Below are positions 1 to 6,587 of a DNA stretch of 8,678 bases, piece by piece (position 1 is the first letter of the stretch; each line of letters opens with the position of its first letter). Source of the DNA: an uncultured Rhizobiaceae group bacterium. GTDB lineage: Bacteria; Pseudomonadota; Alphaproteobacteria; Rhizobiales; Rhizobiaceae. The notes under the pieces are model-generated. The model was not told the DNA's origin. It saw only the letters and a program-made list of their open reading frames with translations, and ran no database searches. The translations under genes were made by a program, and so were the position numbers. Where the stretch lies: positions 1-8,678 of the forward strand of contig CAJQOR010000442.1 in assembly GCA_905479965.1 (NCBI GenBank), read 5' to 3'.

Positions 1-1766
1 AAAGCATGGCTTGGCTCAAGTGCTGGAATAATACCTTCAACACGTGTCAAAAGCTGAAAAGCCTCTAGAGCTTCGTGATCCATAATTGGCACATATTCAA
101 CACGCCCAGTATCTTTTAGCCACGAATGCTCTGGTCCAATCCCAGGATAATCAAGACCTGCAGAAATGGAATGTCCTTCTTCAATTTGGCCATCACTATC
201 TTGCAAGAGATATGTTCTGTTACCGTGAAGGACCCCAGGATTACCTGCAGTTAGTGATGCGCAGTGTTCATCTGTATCAAGGCCTTTACCCCCAGCTTCA
301 ACACCAACGATTTCAATATCCTTGTCATCAAGGAATGGATGGAACAAACCAATCGCATTTGAACCGCCGCCAACAGCAGCAACAAGCATATCTGGCACAC
401 GGCCTTCACGCTCTATCATTTGCTCACGCGTTTCTTGACCAATAACGGATTGGAAATCGCGTACCATTTCAGGGTATGGATGAGGACCAGCGGCCGTACC
501 AATGATGTAATATGTATCATCAACATTGGTCACCCAATCGCGCAACGCTTCGTTCATTGCATCTTTAAGCGTTCCGTTACCTGCAGTAACAGGGATCACT
601 TCTGCGCCTAAAAGCTTCATACGAAATACATTTGGCGCCTGACGTTCAACATCTTTTGCACCCATATAAACAACACAAGGCAATCCAAAACGCGCCGCAA
701 CGGTTGCAGAGGCAACACCGTGTTGTCCGGCACCTGTTTCTGCAATAATGCGCTTTTTACCCATGCGTTTTGCAAGAAGGATCTGGCCAAGACAATTGTT
801 GATCTTGTGAGAACCTGTGTGGTTCAATTCATCGCGTTTGAAATAAATCTTCGCGCCGCCTAATTCTTCAGTCAATCGCTCAGCAAAATATAACGGGCTA
901 GGACGGCCAGTATAATGCTTGTTCAAATCTTCCAGTTCATCTTTGAATGTCTGGTCAGTTTTCGCAAAATCCCAGTGCTCTTGCAGATCAAGGATCAGCG
1001 GCATTAAAGTTTCAGCAACAAAGCGGCCACCATAAATGCCAAAGCGCCCATCTTCGTCAGGACCTTCCCTGAGTGAGTTAGGTAATGATTGTTGGTTCAC
1101 GCGTTTCTCCTCGGATCCAAATTTTGAACATGATTTGATAGCGCTAAAAAAGCCACCCATCAATTCTTTATCTTTAACGCCCGGTTTAATTTCTATCCCC
1201 GAAGAGACATCCATTCCAATTGCATGTGTGTTATTGATCGCCTCACACACATTTTGAGCATTTAGCCCACCTGACAACATATATTCAACACTTTGATCTA
1301 AGCTTTCAAGCAAGCGCCAATCAAAGGAAACACCATTTCCGCCCGGTATTTGTGAAACCTTTGGTGCTTTGGCATCAAATAACAAGCAATCAGCGACGCC
1401 AATATAGGGTTTTATCTTTTCCAAATCGTCCGCATCACAAATGGAAAATGCCTTCATAACAGGCAGGTTATACCGTGCTTTAACCTCACTCACGCGCTCA
1501 GGTGTTTCGCCACCATGTAGCTGCATCATGTCAGGTTTAAGGACATGATTGATCTCATCCAGGTATTCATCGCTTGCATTGACTGTCACCGCCACAATTT
1601 GCGACTTACCGCGCGCAGGCACCGCTGCCGCTGCCGCTTCTTTTGGCGATACATGTCGAGGGCTTTTCTCAAAGAAAATAAACCCGATCTGGTGAGCACC
1701 ATTCTGCGTGGAATGCGCAACCATTTCAGCAGTTTTCAAGCCACAAGTTTTGATCAACATAGTCAT
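1..1766 (-). CDS. trpF-trpB: Fused phosphoribosylanthranilate isomerase / tryptophan synthase beta chain (TrpF-TrpB), 3' end outside window
   Basis: This one open frame covers two enzymes of tryptophan synthesis. Residues 1-222 are TrpF, a (beta/alpha)8 barrel that isomerises phosphoribosylanthranilate to CdRP. Visible motifs are KTCG with the catalytic Cys8, [22 protein letters not shown] with catalytic Asp131, [10 protein letters not shown] and [14 protein letters not shown]. From about residue 223 it is TrpB, the PLP enzyme that joins indole to serine: [36 protein letters not shown] with PLP lysine K321, AETGAGQHG with E343, and GGGSN at 466-470. I traced the frame through the junction and found no stop. 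About 40 C-terminal TrpB residues lie beyond the left edge. The start is ATG 1766 or ATG 1760 (MTMLIKTCG or MLIKTCG); neither has a clear ribosome binding site. In relatives trpF and trpB are normally separate adjacent genes, with trpA next. Both domain assignments are certain; whether the protein is always made fused is inference. Confidence 0.9.
   Translation of the reverse strand, partial: MTMLIKTCGLKTAEMVAHSTQNGAHQIGFIFFEKSPRHVSPKEAAAAAVPARGKSQIVAVTVNASDEYLDEINHVLKPDMMQLHGGETPERVSEVKARYNLPVMKAFSICDADDLEKIKPYIGVADCLLFDAKAPKVSQIPGGNGVSFDWRLLESLDQSVEYMLSGGLNAQNVCEAINNTHAIGMDVSSGIEIKPGVKDKELMGGFFSAIKSCSKFGSEEKRVNQQSLPNSLREGPDEDGRFGIYGGRFVAETLMPLILDLQEHWDFAKTDQTFKDELEDLNKHYTGRPSPLYFAERLTEELGGAKIYFKRDELNHTGSHKINNCLGQILLAKRMGKKRIIAETGAGQHGVASATVAARFGLPCVVYMGAKDVERQAPNVFRMKLLGAEVIPVTAGNGTLKDAMNEALRDWVTNVDDTYYIIGTAAGPHPYPEMVRDFQSVIGQETREQMIEREGRVPDMLVAAVGGGSNAIGLFHPFLDDKDIEIVGVEAGGKGLDTDEHCASLTAGNPGVLHGNRTYLLQDSDGQIEEGHSISAGLDYPGIGPEHSWLKDTGRVEYVPIMDHEALEAFQLLTRVEGIIPALEPSHA
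1098..1112 (-). promoter_or_regulatory. Internal ribosome binding site and GTG start for stand-alone TrpB
   Basis: Within the fused frame, GAGGAG (1112-1107) is followed by a six-base spacer and GTG (1100-1098). The peptide from this GTG begins [16 protein letters not shown], which is the usual length and composition of a TrpB amino terminus. From there the in-window TrpB is 366 residues, with its PLP lysine at residue 99. The same bases contain a TGA in the +1 frame (1099-1097) overlapping the GTG, as in the overlapping stop-start junctions common between operon genes. It suggests that free TrpB is made by reinitiation or direct entry; this is inferred from sequence only. Confidence 0.6.
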
Positions 1767-1853
1767 AGTTTCGCAAGTGCCATGAATTTCGCTCAGAGTC
1801 GAGACATTTGATGAAAATGCGGCAATTAGCTCGCAAAAACATCCAAGATTTAG

Positions 1854-2600
1854 CTAACCGAAATCAACGGCATGCAACAAACTGCCGTTTTTCTTGAGCC
1901 ACTTTTTACCTTCTTGCATATGTGGGCACAAACTTTCGCATAATTGCCAAAATTGCGGCTCGTGGTTCATCTCAACCAAATGCGCTACTTCATGCGCGGT
2001 CAAGTAATCTAAAACGTAGGATGGCGCCATGATAATGCGCCATGAATAAGACAACCTACCGTCAGATGAGCACGAGCCCCAACGACTGCGTGTATCGCGC
2101 AATGTGATCGACTTATATGGCTTTCCAAGTTGCTCAGCATGATAATTTGTGAATTTTTCTAAATCGTCACGGGCTTGTTTTTTTAAATAATCGGCTATCC
2201 GACGGTTTAAATGTTCCGCGCCTCCAGACACGCGCAAGATATGTTGGTCCCCGTCGCTAATGGCTTCGGTAACACCACGAATTTCCCCTGTGCGTTCGAT
2301 CACATGATCAATCCCGCGAATAGGGATGGTGTGTCCTTCACGAAGGCCGGTTTCTTTTGGAAATTTTGCAAGTTTGGTTAGGATCCAGCCGTGGTATTTG
2401 TCCAGAAATTCAGATATTTCCCCTTCATCTAGATGGGGCGGAACTGTAAGGCTTAGCCCGCGTCCGCCAGGGTCAATACGAAGCGTAATTCGTTTAGCGC
2501 GTTTGTTGGACTTAATTTTGAGCGGCAAAATGCGATCGCCAACCGCTAAAGTGCGGTTGGCTGGTCGTGGGCTCGATCTCTTTTTCGCAAACGAAAACAT
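1854..2600 (-). CDS. YgjP/DUF45-family zinc metallopeptidase (M48-like), 248 residues
   Basis: This is a predicted cytoplasmic zinc metalloprotein of the YgjP/DUF45 family, distantly related to SprT and M48 peptidases; no substrate can be given. The fold signature is in the C-terminal half: RSRWGSCSSDGRLSYSW at 171-187, then the zinc motif HEVAH at 203-207 and the third ligand His213 in MNHEPQFW. This RxRWGSCxxxG ... HExxH ... NHxxxFW order is characteristic. The N-terminal half (about 25-130) is the usual beta-rich region, with SNKRAKRITLRID near its start. Length is typical. There is no signal peptide or membrane segment. The start is ATG 2600; its A-rich leader has no obvious Shine-Dalgarno sequence. 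The terminator upstream implies its own promoter in 2601-2650. It ends 87 bases before trpF with no terminator between, so read-through into trpF-trpB is possible. Confidence 0.85.
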   Translation of the reverse strand: MFSFAKKRSSPRPANRTLAVGDRILPLKIKSNKRAKRITLRIDPGGRGLSLTVPPHLDEGEISEFLDKYHGWILTKLAKFPKETGLREGHTIPIRGIDHVIERTGEIRGVTEAISDGDQHILRVSGGAEHLNRRIADYLKKQARDDLEKFTNYHAEQLGKPYKSITLRDTRSRWGSCSSDGRLSYSWRIIMAPSYVLDYLTAHEVAHLVEMNHEPQFWQLCESLCPHMQEGKKWLKKNGSLLHAVDFG

Positions 2601-2649
2601 GTTTTTATTTTATCTGATTCGCAAATTAGCGGTTAAATATCTTTCACGC

Positions 2650-2677
2650 ATAAAAAACGGCGCGATGAAGCGCCGTT
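2650..2677 (-). terminator. Rho-independent terminator after the DUF2852 gene
   Basis: On the minus strand AACGGCGC (2677-2670) pairs perfectly with GCGCCGTT (2663-2656) around a six-base loop and runs into TTTTTTAT. It lies 20 bases beyond the stop of the DUF2852 gene and separates that gene from the peptidase gene and trpF-trpB. Confidence 0.85.
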
Positions 2678-2697
2678 AATTGCACAAGTTTCAAAAC

Positions 2698-3147
2698 CTA
2701 TTTTGTGGTTTTAGGAACCGAACTTTTTTTCTTAGACTTTTCGTCAGATTGTTTACGGCTTTTCATAAAAGCATCAAACTCTTCGCGGTCACGTGCTCTG
2801 CGCAGATCACGCATATGTGCATCAAATTCTTCGCGCATCTTATCAAGTTTGCGGCGTTCTTCATCCAAACGATCTAATTCTTCCTCACGCCACTCATCAA
2901 AAGCACCATTTCCTGATCGGTAATGTGCACCTGATCGGCCATAACGTTGATCTTTTGACCGACGGCAAGATTTGAAAAATCCGTCCGTTGCATGATTAAC
3001 TTCGGTTTTAAATTCGTTTAGCCGATCGCCCCACAAAATATAAGCAAGCATTGCAAGACCCAATGGCCAAAAGACCATGAAGCCTAACACCATCAGTGCA
3101 ATTGTCGCTGGCGTCCATGCAGGTCGAATTAAGGCAGACTGTGTCAT
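2698..3147 (-). CDS. DUF2852 family membrane-associated protein, 149 residues
   Basis: This protein of unknown function belongs to DUF2852, recognised from RPAWTPATIALMVLGFMVFW near the N-terminus and a conserved charged C-terminal block. Residues 14-38 form one hydrophobic segment (PLGLAMLAYILWGDRL follows the Phe-Trp), presumably a membrane anchor. Residues 82-130 are rich in Glu, Arg and Asp (GAFDEWREEELDRLDEE through RDREEFDAFMKSR) and look like a long amphipathic helix or coiled coil. The last 19 residues are strongly basic. I chose ATG 3147 because family similarity begins at MTQSALIRPAW and a GAGGA lies ten bases upstream. A longer frame back to ATG 3231 adds 28 residues unlike the family. 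It is followed by its own terminator. A link to the upstream phaZ gene is possible but unproven. Family assignment is good; function is unknown. Confidence 0.82.
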   Translation of the reverse strand: MTQSALIRPAWTPATIALMVLGFMVFWPLGLAMLAYILWGDRLNEFKTEVNHATDGFFKSCRRSKDQRYGRSGAHYRSGNGAFDEWREEELDRLDEERRKLDKMREEFDAHMRDLRRARDREEFDAFMKSRKQSDEKSKKKSSVPKTTK

Positions 3148-3173
3148 TTCTTGGTTATCCTCATCAGCTTTAA

Positions 3174-3190
3174 AGAACAAAAATTGTTCT
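3174..3190. repeat. Perfect 7-bp inverted repeat in the DUF2852 leader
   Basis: AGAACAA and TTGTTCT flank a three-base AAA centre, giving a 17-bp palindrome 27-43 bases upstream of the chosen DUF2852 start. It could be an operator or a weak hairpin in the mRNA leader; the regulator is not identifiable. Confidence 0.45.
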
Positions 3191-3200
3191 CTTACTAGAA

Positions 3201-3232
3201 TAGATGTGGTGAGAATTTTATGGCGTTTCAAG
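3201..3232 (-). promoter_or_regulatory. Candidate heat-shock (sigma-32-like) promoter of the DUF2852 gene
   Basis: On the minus strand CTTGAA (3232-3227) is followed after 17 bases by CCACATCTA (3209-3201), one mismatch from the E. coli sigma-32 -10 element CCCCATNTA. The spacing is about three bases longer than in well-known examples such as groE and dnaK, and the alphaproteobacterial -10 version (CYTATNT) fits less well, so this is tentative. A start point just downstream would place the 3174-3190 palindrome at the very start of the transcript. Confidence 0.3.
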
Positions 3233-3345
3233 ACAAATTGATTGAATTTGCAGTGATTTTGATCAGTTTCATGCTAAAATACATCAGAAACCGAACGAAA
3301 TTCAGTCACTTAGACAAGTTATGTCAGTACAAAGAATTTTAGGGC

Positions 3346-4584
3346 TTAAGCGCTTTTTTTGTCCAGATTACCAATGAAATCCAAAATCATTGGAGAAATT
3401 TCCGCACGGAACTTTGAGCCATTAAACACGCCATAATGACCAACATTTGGTTGGATATAATGTTTGCGTTTTGCTTTTGGGATATTTGGACAAATCGTTT
3501 GTGCGGCTTCTGTTTGTCCGACGCCGGAAATATCATCGTTTTCGCCTTCAATCGTCAAAAGCGCACATTTTTTAATGGCGCCCGTGTCGATTAATTCACC
3601 ACGGTGCATCATCTCACCTTTTGGAAGTGAGTGCTTGATGAAGACGGTTTCAACGGTTTGGAGATAAAACTCTTCAGTTAAATCCATCACCGCAAGATAT
3701 TCATCATAAAAATCACGGTGTTTCTCAGCAGTTTCCCCGTCACCTTTCACAAGATTGAGGAAAAAGCCCTGTTGAGCTTCCATGTGCTTATCCAAATTCA
3801 TCGACATAAAGCCTGATAATTGCAAAAAGCCAGGATAAACGCGACGTCCAGCTCCTTTAAGCGGCCAAGGCACAGTCATAATCACATTATCGCGGAACCA
3901 TGATAGCGGCTTAGATTCGGCAAGCTCATTCACGGCTGTTGGGTTAACGCGCGTATCAATTGGACCACCCATTAATGTCATAGAGCGCGGGATATTCTTT
4001 TCATTCCTGCTTTCCATTAAAGCAATGGCTGCAAGAACAGGAACAGAGGGCTGACAGACGGCCATCACATGCGTATCGGGGCCGAGCGTGTTGAACATAT
4101 CAATCAGATAATCGACATAGTCATCGAGATCGAACGAGCCGTTTGATTGGGGTACAATCCGCGCATCAGTCCAGTCGGTGATGTAAATCTCTGCATTGGG
4201 TAACAGCGTCTCAACGGTCCCGCGTAGCAATGTAGCATAATGGCCTGACATTGGTGCAACGATCAAAATTTTAGATTGTGATTTAAGGTTTTTAGGTAAG
4301 TCACGTTTGAAATGAATAAGATCGCAAAATGGTTTTGACCAAACCACATGTTCCTCAACACTCACTGTGCCTGAGGCTGTCTTAATCGTTCCAATGCCAA
4401 AGTCTGGCTTGCCATAGCGACGGGTTGAGCGCTCAAAAACTTCAAACCCGGCATTCATGGCACGGCCCATTGGCGTATTTGATAAAGGGTTGGCAGGATT
4501 TACATATGTAAAACGCATGGCGTCCGCAAACGCACGAACCGGTGCAATAGCTGCATGGTTCATTTCATAAAGTTTATAGTACAT
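3346..4584 (-). CDS. phaZ: Intracellular poly(3-hydroxybutyrate) depolymerase PhaZ, 412 residues
   Basis: This cytoplasmic alpha/beta hydrolase degrades native intracellular PHB granules and so mobilises stored carbon. It resembles the Ralstonia PhaZ1 family throughout: the N-terminus MYYKLYEMNHAAIAP, PMSGHYATLLRGTV, YITDWTDAR, MGGPIDTR, GRRVYPGFLQLSGFM, VEGD-type VKGDGETAEKHRDFYDEY, and GENDDISG. The nucleophile is a cysteine, Cys177 in VCQPSVP, not the serine of a normal lipase box. Asp350 or Asp351 and His383 (VGHYG) complete the triad, with spacing close to that of Ralstonia PhaZ1. There is no signal peptide, as expected for the intracellular type. I chose ATG 4584 because family similarity starts there and AGGCGGTAGGT lies just upstream. 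The frame extends to ATG 4662, which would give 438 residues with a dissimilar 26-residue extension. No clear terminator follows it. No pha synthesis gene is in the window. Confidence 0.92.
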   Translation of the reverse strand: MYYKLYEMNHAAIAPVRAFADAMRFTYVNPANPLSNTPMGRAMNAGFEVFERSTRRYGKPDFGIGTIKTASGTVSVEEHVVWSKPFCDLIHFKRDLPKNLKSQSKILIVAPMSGHYATLLRGTVETLLPNAEIYITDWTDARIVPQSNGSFDLDDYVDYLIDMFNTLGPDTHVMAVCQPSVPVLAAIALMESRNEKNIPRSMTLMGGPIDTRVNPTAVNELAESKPLSWFRDNVIMTVPWPLKGAGRRVYPGFLQLSGFMSMNLDKHMEAQQGFFLNLVKGDGETAEKHRDFYDEYLAVMDLTEEFYLQTVETVFIKHSLPKGEMMHRGELIDTGAIKKCALLTIEGENDDISGVGQTEAAQTICPNIPKAKRKHYIQPNVGHYGVFNGSKFRAEISPMILDFIGNLDKKSA

Positions 4585-4634
4585 ATACCTACCGCCTGTG
4601 CTTGGAACCGGTTTTATTGCGGTCCTCGTAATCG

Positions 4635-4726
4635 ATTGCAAACTACCATGCTGATTTTGCATTGCAACATGCGCACCCTTATTTTTGCATAGAGAATCAA
4701 CAAATAGGTTAATACTGGTGCAAAAA
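4635..4726. promoter_or_regulatory. TGC/GCA-rich cluster upstream of phaZ, possible PhaR-type operator
   Basis: Within about 90 bases upstream of the phaZ start are ATTGCAAA, the perfect 11-bp palindrome TTGCATTGCAA (4657-4667), TGCGCA (4670-4675), TTTTGCAT and GGTGCAAAA. PhaR, the regulator of PHB granule genes in Paracoccus and Rhodobacter, is known to bind TGC/GCA-rich sites. The match is by general character only, so the assignment is speculative. The palindrome covers the alternative upstream ATG at 4662, which fits a regulatory rather than coding role there. Confidence 0.3.
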
Positions 4727-4764
4727 TGTCCAATATTACGGATTATTGAGACTTATTCTAATTT

Positions 4765-4787
4765 AAAATGAGAACAATGCTCATTTT
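4765..4787. repeat. 8-bp inverted repeat between phaZ and grpE
   Basis: AAAATGAG and CTCATTTT are separated by seven bases (AACAATG). The repeat is followed directly by TTATAAAAT, which resembles a sigma-70 -10 box reading toward grpE, with the repeat occupying the -35/spacer area. An operator for either divergent gene is plausible. A terminator role is unlikely because the stem is A+T-rich and lies upstream of both genes. It contains no CIRCE (HrcA) consensus. Confidence 0.4.
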
Positions 4788-4808
4788 TATAAAATAGTGA
4801 GACTTCCT

Positions 4809-4840
4809 CTTGATTTTTCTGTAAATTATATCGATATGCA
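4809..4840 (+). promoter_or_regulatory. Weak promoter candidate for grpE
   Basis: CTTGAT (4809-4814) precedes the A+T-rich TTATATCGATATG, about 45-75 bases before the grpE start. CTTG is the -35 core of alphaproteobacterial heat-shock promoters, and grpE is normally heat-inducible, but no -10 element with the right spacing fits well. Expected position is the main support. Confidence 0.22.
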
Positions 4841-4884
4841 CTCATAAATTCCTATTTAAGTAATGAGAGTGAGATTTCTGCGTA

Positions 4885-5538
4885 ATGAGCCAGGAAAAAC
4901 CCGATGAAAATCTAGAGCACAACGACGTAGACAATGATCTGAACGACATTCTCGATGCGTTAAATAACGCTGAGGAGAAGATCGCAGACATTCCTGCTGA
5001 TTATGATGTTGGTGAAGATGATGAGCATCCCAACGATCATGAAGTTCTTGAAAAGTTATTGATTGAAAATGAAACGTTGAAACAAGACGTCTTGCGTGCT
5101 GCCGCTGACATGCAAAATTTGCGCAAGCGCACGCAACGCGAAATCGCCGATGCGAAGACGTTTTCAGTTTCAAACTTCGCGCGTGACATGTTGGGTGTTT
5201 CTGACAATCTACGCCGCACTGTTGAAGCTGCACCCAAGCAAGATGACGAAAACCTAAAAACGCTGCTAGAAGGCGTTGAGATGACTGAGCGTTCTATGTT
5301 ATCTGCACTTGAGCGTCACGGCGTTAAAAAGCTTGACGTATTGCAAAAGAAATTTGATCCAAATTTCCATCAAGCTATGTTTGAGGTTCCCGATACAGAA
5401 ACACCAAACAATACGGTCGTTAAAGTTGTCCAAGATGGTTATATTATTGGATCGCGTGTTTTGCGCCCTGCAATGGTGGGTGTTGCAAAAGGTGGCCCAA
5501 AAATCGTTGAGACAGAACAAAATTCTGACGACGAATAA
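4885..5538 (+). CDS. grpE: GrpE, nucleotide exchange factor of DnaK, 217 residues
   Basis: GrpE is the cytoplasmic co-chaperone that releases ADP from DnaK (Hsp70) so that substrate can be let go and the cycle restarted. The order is typical: a disordered, very acidic N-terminus (1-50), a long coiled-coil dimerisation helix (about 52-105, [20 protein letters not shown] then [13 protein letters not shown]), a short helical bundle ([24 protein letters not shown]), then the C-terminal beta domain that contacts DnaK. The family signature is present as FDPNFHQAM (157-165) followed by [16 protein letters not shown] (185-200). Start ATG 4885 is the only candidate, since an in-frame TGA lies just upstream; the ribosome binding site (GAGAGTGAG) is rather distant. 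It is a lone plus-strand gene, divergent from phaZ and ended by a strong terminator. hrcA and dnaK, frequent neighbours, are not in the window. Confidence 0.96.
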   Translation: MSQEKPDENLEHNDVDNDLNDILDALNNAEEKIADIPADYDVGEDDEHPNDHEVLEKLLIENETLKQDVLRAAADMQNLRKRTQREIADAKTFSVSNFARDMLGVSDNLRRTVEAAPKQDDENLKTLLEGVEMTERSMLSALERHGVKKLDVLQKKFDPNFHQAMFEVPDTETPNNTVVKVVQDGYIIGSRVLRPAMVGVAKGGPKIVETEQNSDDE

Positions 5539-5558
5539 AATATGTTATTCAGATATCT

Positions 5559-5588
5559 AAAAAGCCGGGTGATTGCCCGGCTTTTTTT
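5559..5588. terminator. Bidirectional intrinsic terminator between grpE and the adenosine kinase gene
   Basis: AAAAAGCCGGG (5559-5569) and CCCGGCTTTTT (5576-5586) form an 11-bp perfect stem around the loop TGATTG. It has a T run on the plus strand and, by symmetry, one on the minus strand. It lies 20 bases after the grpE stop and 2 bases beyond the convergent kinase stop, so it can end both transcripts. Confidence 0.93.
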
Positions 5589-5590
5589 AT

Positions 5591-6586
5591 TTAGCTGATT
5601 AAGCCGGCTTCTTTGGCAAGGTCTGATAGTGACTCTTGCAAGCGTGGCCCAAGTTGCTGGATAATTTTGCCGGCAACGAAATTACCCAAACGCGCACAAG
5701 ATTCTAGATCTTTACCATTGGTGTAACCGTATAAGAACCCAGCTGCGTAGAGATCACCTGCACCGGATGTATCAACAATATTGTCAATCTTATCAATCGC
5801 TACTTCGATTATTTGACCATCAGATACAACAACAGAGCCGCGGGGCCCGCGTGTGACAGTTGCAAGCTTACAATCTTGTCCTAATTGTTTTATCGCGTCA
5901 TCAAAACTATCGGTTTGATATAATGATTTTGCCTCATCTTCATTGGCAAAAATCATATCGACAGTGCCATTTCTTAAAAGCTCTAAAAATTCGCTGCGAT
6001 AGCGATCAACACAAAATGAATCCGATAATGAGCCGGCTACAATTCGGTTGTTTTCATGCGCAATTTTTGCAGCAAGTTGGATCGCGTCTTTTGCGCGCGG
6101 TGGGTCCCACAGATAACCTTCAAAATAGGTGACTTTAGAATCTGCAACGATTTTTTCGTCGATATCCTCTGGACCGATTTCAACACATGCACCCAAATAC
6201 GTGTTCATCGAGCGCTCAGCATCCGGTGTCACAAAAATCATTGAACGCGCTGTTGGGGGATGACCGTCAAGCGGCGTGCTTTCAAAATGTGTTCCAATTG
6301 CGCGAATGTCGTGGGTAAAGATCTTACCCAATTCATCATTTGAAACCTTCGCAAATAAAGCAGTTTTAGCGCCAAATCCTGCGACACCAGCGGCTGTATT
6401 ACATGCACTGCCTCCCGATGTTTCAATAGCGGGGCCCATTCGCGCATATAAAAGCTCGGCGCGGTCCGCATCAATTAAATTCATAGCACCTTTGATAATT
6501 TCATTATCTTCTAGGAATGTATCATCACATTTTGCGATGATATCCACGATAGCATTTCCAATGCATACAACGTCGATGGATGGCAT
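5591..6586 (-). CDS. PfkB-family sugar kinase, probable adenosine kinase, 331 residues
   Basis: This ribokinase-like enzyme most likely phosphorylates adenosine to AMP (purine salvage) in the cytoplasm. The PfkB layout is complete: N-terminal IGNAIVDIIAKCDD (9-22), the substrate-binding GGSACNTAAG at 58-67 with FGAKTALFAKV after it, ERSMNTYLGAC in the lid region, SLSDSFCVDRYR (186-197), FANEDEAK (213-220), TRGPRGSVV for nucleotide binding, and the second PfkB signature DTSGAGDLYAAGF with catalytic base Asp278. This pattern matches proteins annotated as adenosine kinase in alphaproteobacteria, but PfkB substrate choice is hard to read from sequence, and another nucleoside or sugar is possible. 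ATG 6586 follows the mutS stop codon by one base, so translation is probably coupled to mutS. It ends at the terminator shared with grpE. Confidence 0.88.
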   Translation of the reverse strand: MPSIDVVCIGNAIVDIIAKCDDTFLEDNEIIKGAMNLIDADRAELLYARMGPAIETSGGSACNTAAGVAGFGAKTALFAKVSNDELGKIFTHDIRAIGTHFESTPLDGHPPTARSMIFVTPDAERSMNTYLGACVEIGPEDIDEKIVADSKVTYFEGYLWDPPRAKDAIQLAAKIAHENNRIVAGSLSDSFCVDRYRSEFLELLRNGTVDMIFANEDEAKSLYQTDSFDDAIKQLGQDCKLATVTRGPRGSVVVSDGQIIEVAIDKIDNIVDTSGAGDLYAAGFLYGYTNGKDLESCARLGNFVAGKIIQQLGPRLQESLSDLAKEAGLIS

Positions 6587-6587
6587 A

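Noticed and set aside
86..445. Plus-strand 119-residue Gln/His-rich frame opposite trpB.
   Set aside because: It is a shadow of the TrpB coding frame with unnatural composition.
1078..1160. Possibility that the missing trpF stop is a sequencing indel.
   Set aside because: Not fully excluded, but the in-frame tail [12 protein letters not shown] looks like a natural TrpF end and both flanking domains are intact, so the sequence is taken as given and the doubt is recorded in the findings.
1726..1842. A 38-residue minus-strand reading frame overlapping the trpF start and containing two Trp codons, a possible trp leader peptide.
   Set aside because: The Trp codons are not adjacent, the frame overlaps trpF itself, no ribosome binding site or attenuator-like hairpins with a T run are visible, and it is most simply an out-of-frame shadow.
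2326..2679. Plus-strand 117-residue frame opposite the metallopeptidase gene.
   Set aside because: It is antisense to a well-supported gene, with no family resemblance, and includes the terminator.
3175..3189. GAAC-N7-GTTC, resembling an alphaproteobacterial LexA box.
   Set aside because: The known alphaproteobacterial box is the direct repeat GTTC-N7-GTTC; this is an inverted version, and the gene is not a known SOS gene.
3148..3231. N-terminal extension of the DUF2852 protein from ATG 3231.
   Set aside because: The extra 28 residues do not look like the family and would cover the candidate promoter and palindrome; ATG 3147 has GAGGA upstream.
3341..3357. GCTTAAGC/AAGCGCTT palindromes followed by a T run at the 3' end of phaZ, as a terminator.
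   Set aside because: There is no loop-compatible stem, and the T run is on the plus strand, where no gene would use it.
4585..4662. N-terminal extension of PhaZ from ATG 4662.
   Set aside because: Family similarity begins at MYYKLYE (4584), and the extension overlaps the TGC-rich palindrome.
4856..5233. Minus-strand frames opposite grpE.
   Set aside because: They are antisense to a clear grpE, and their composition (Cys/His/Arg-rich) is typical of shadow frames.
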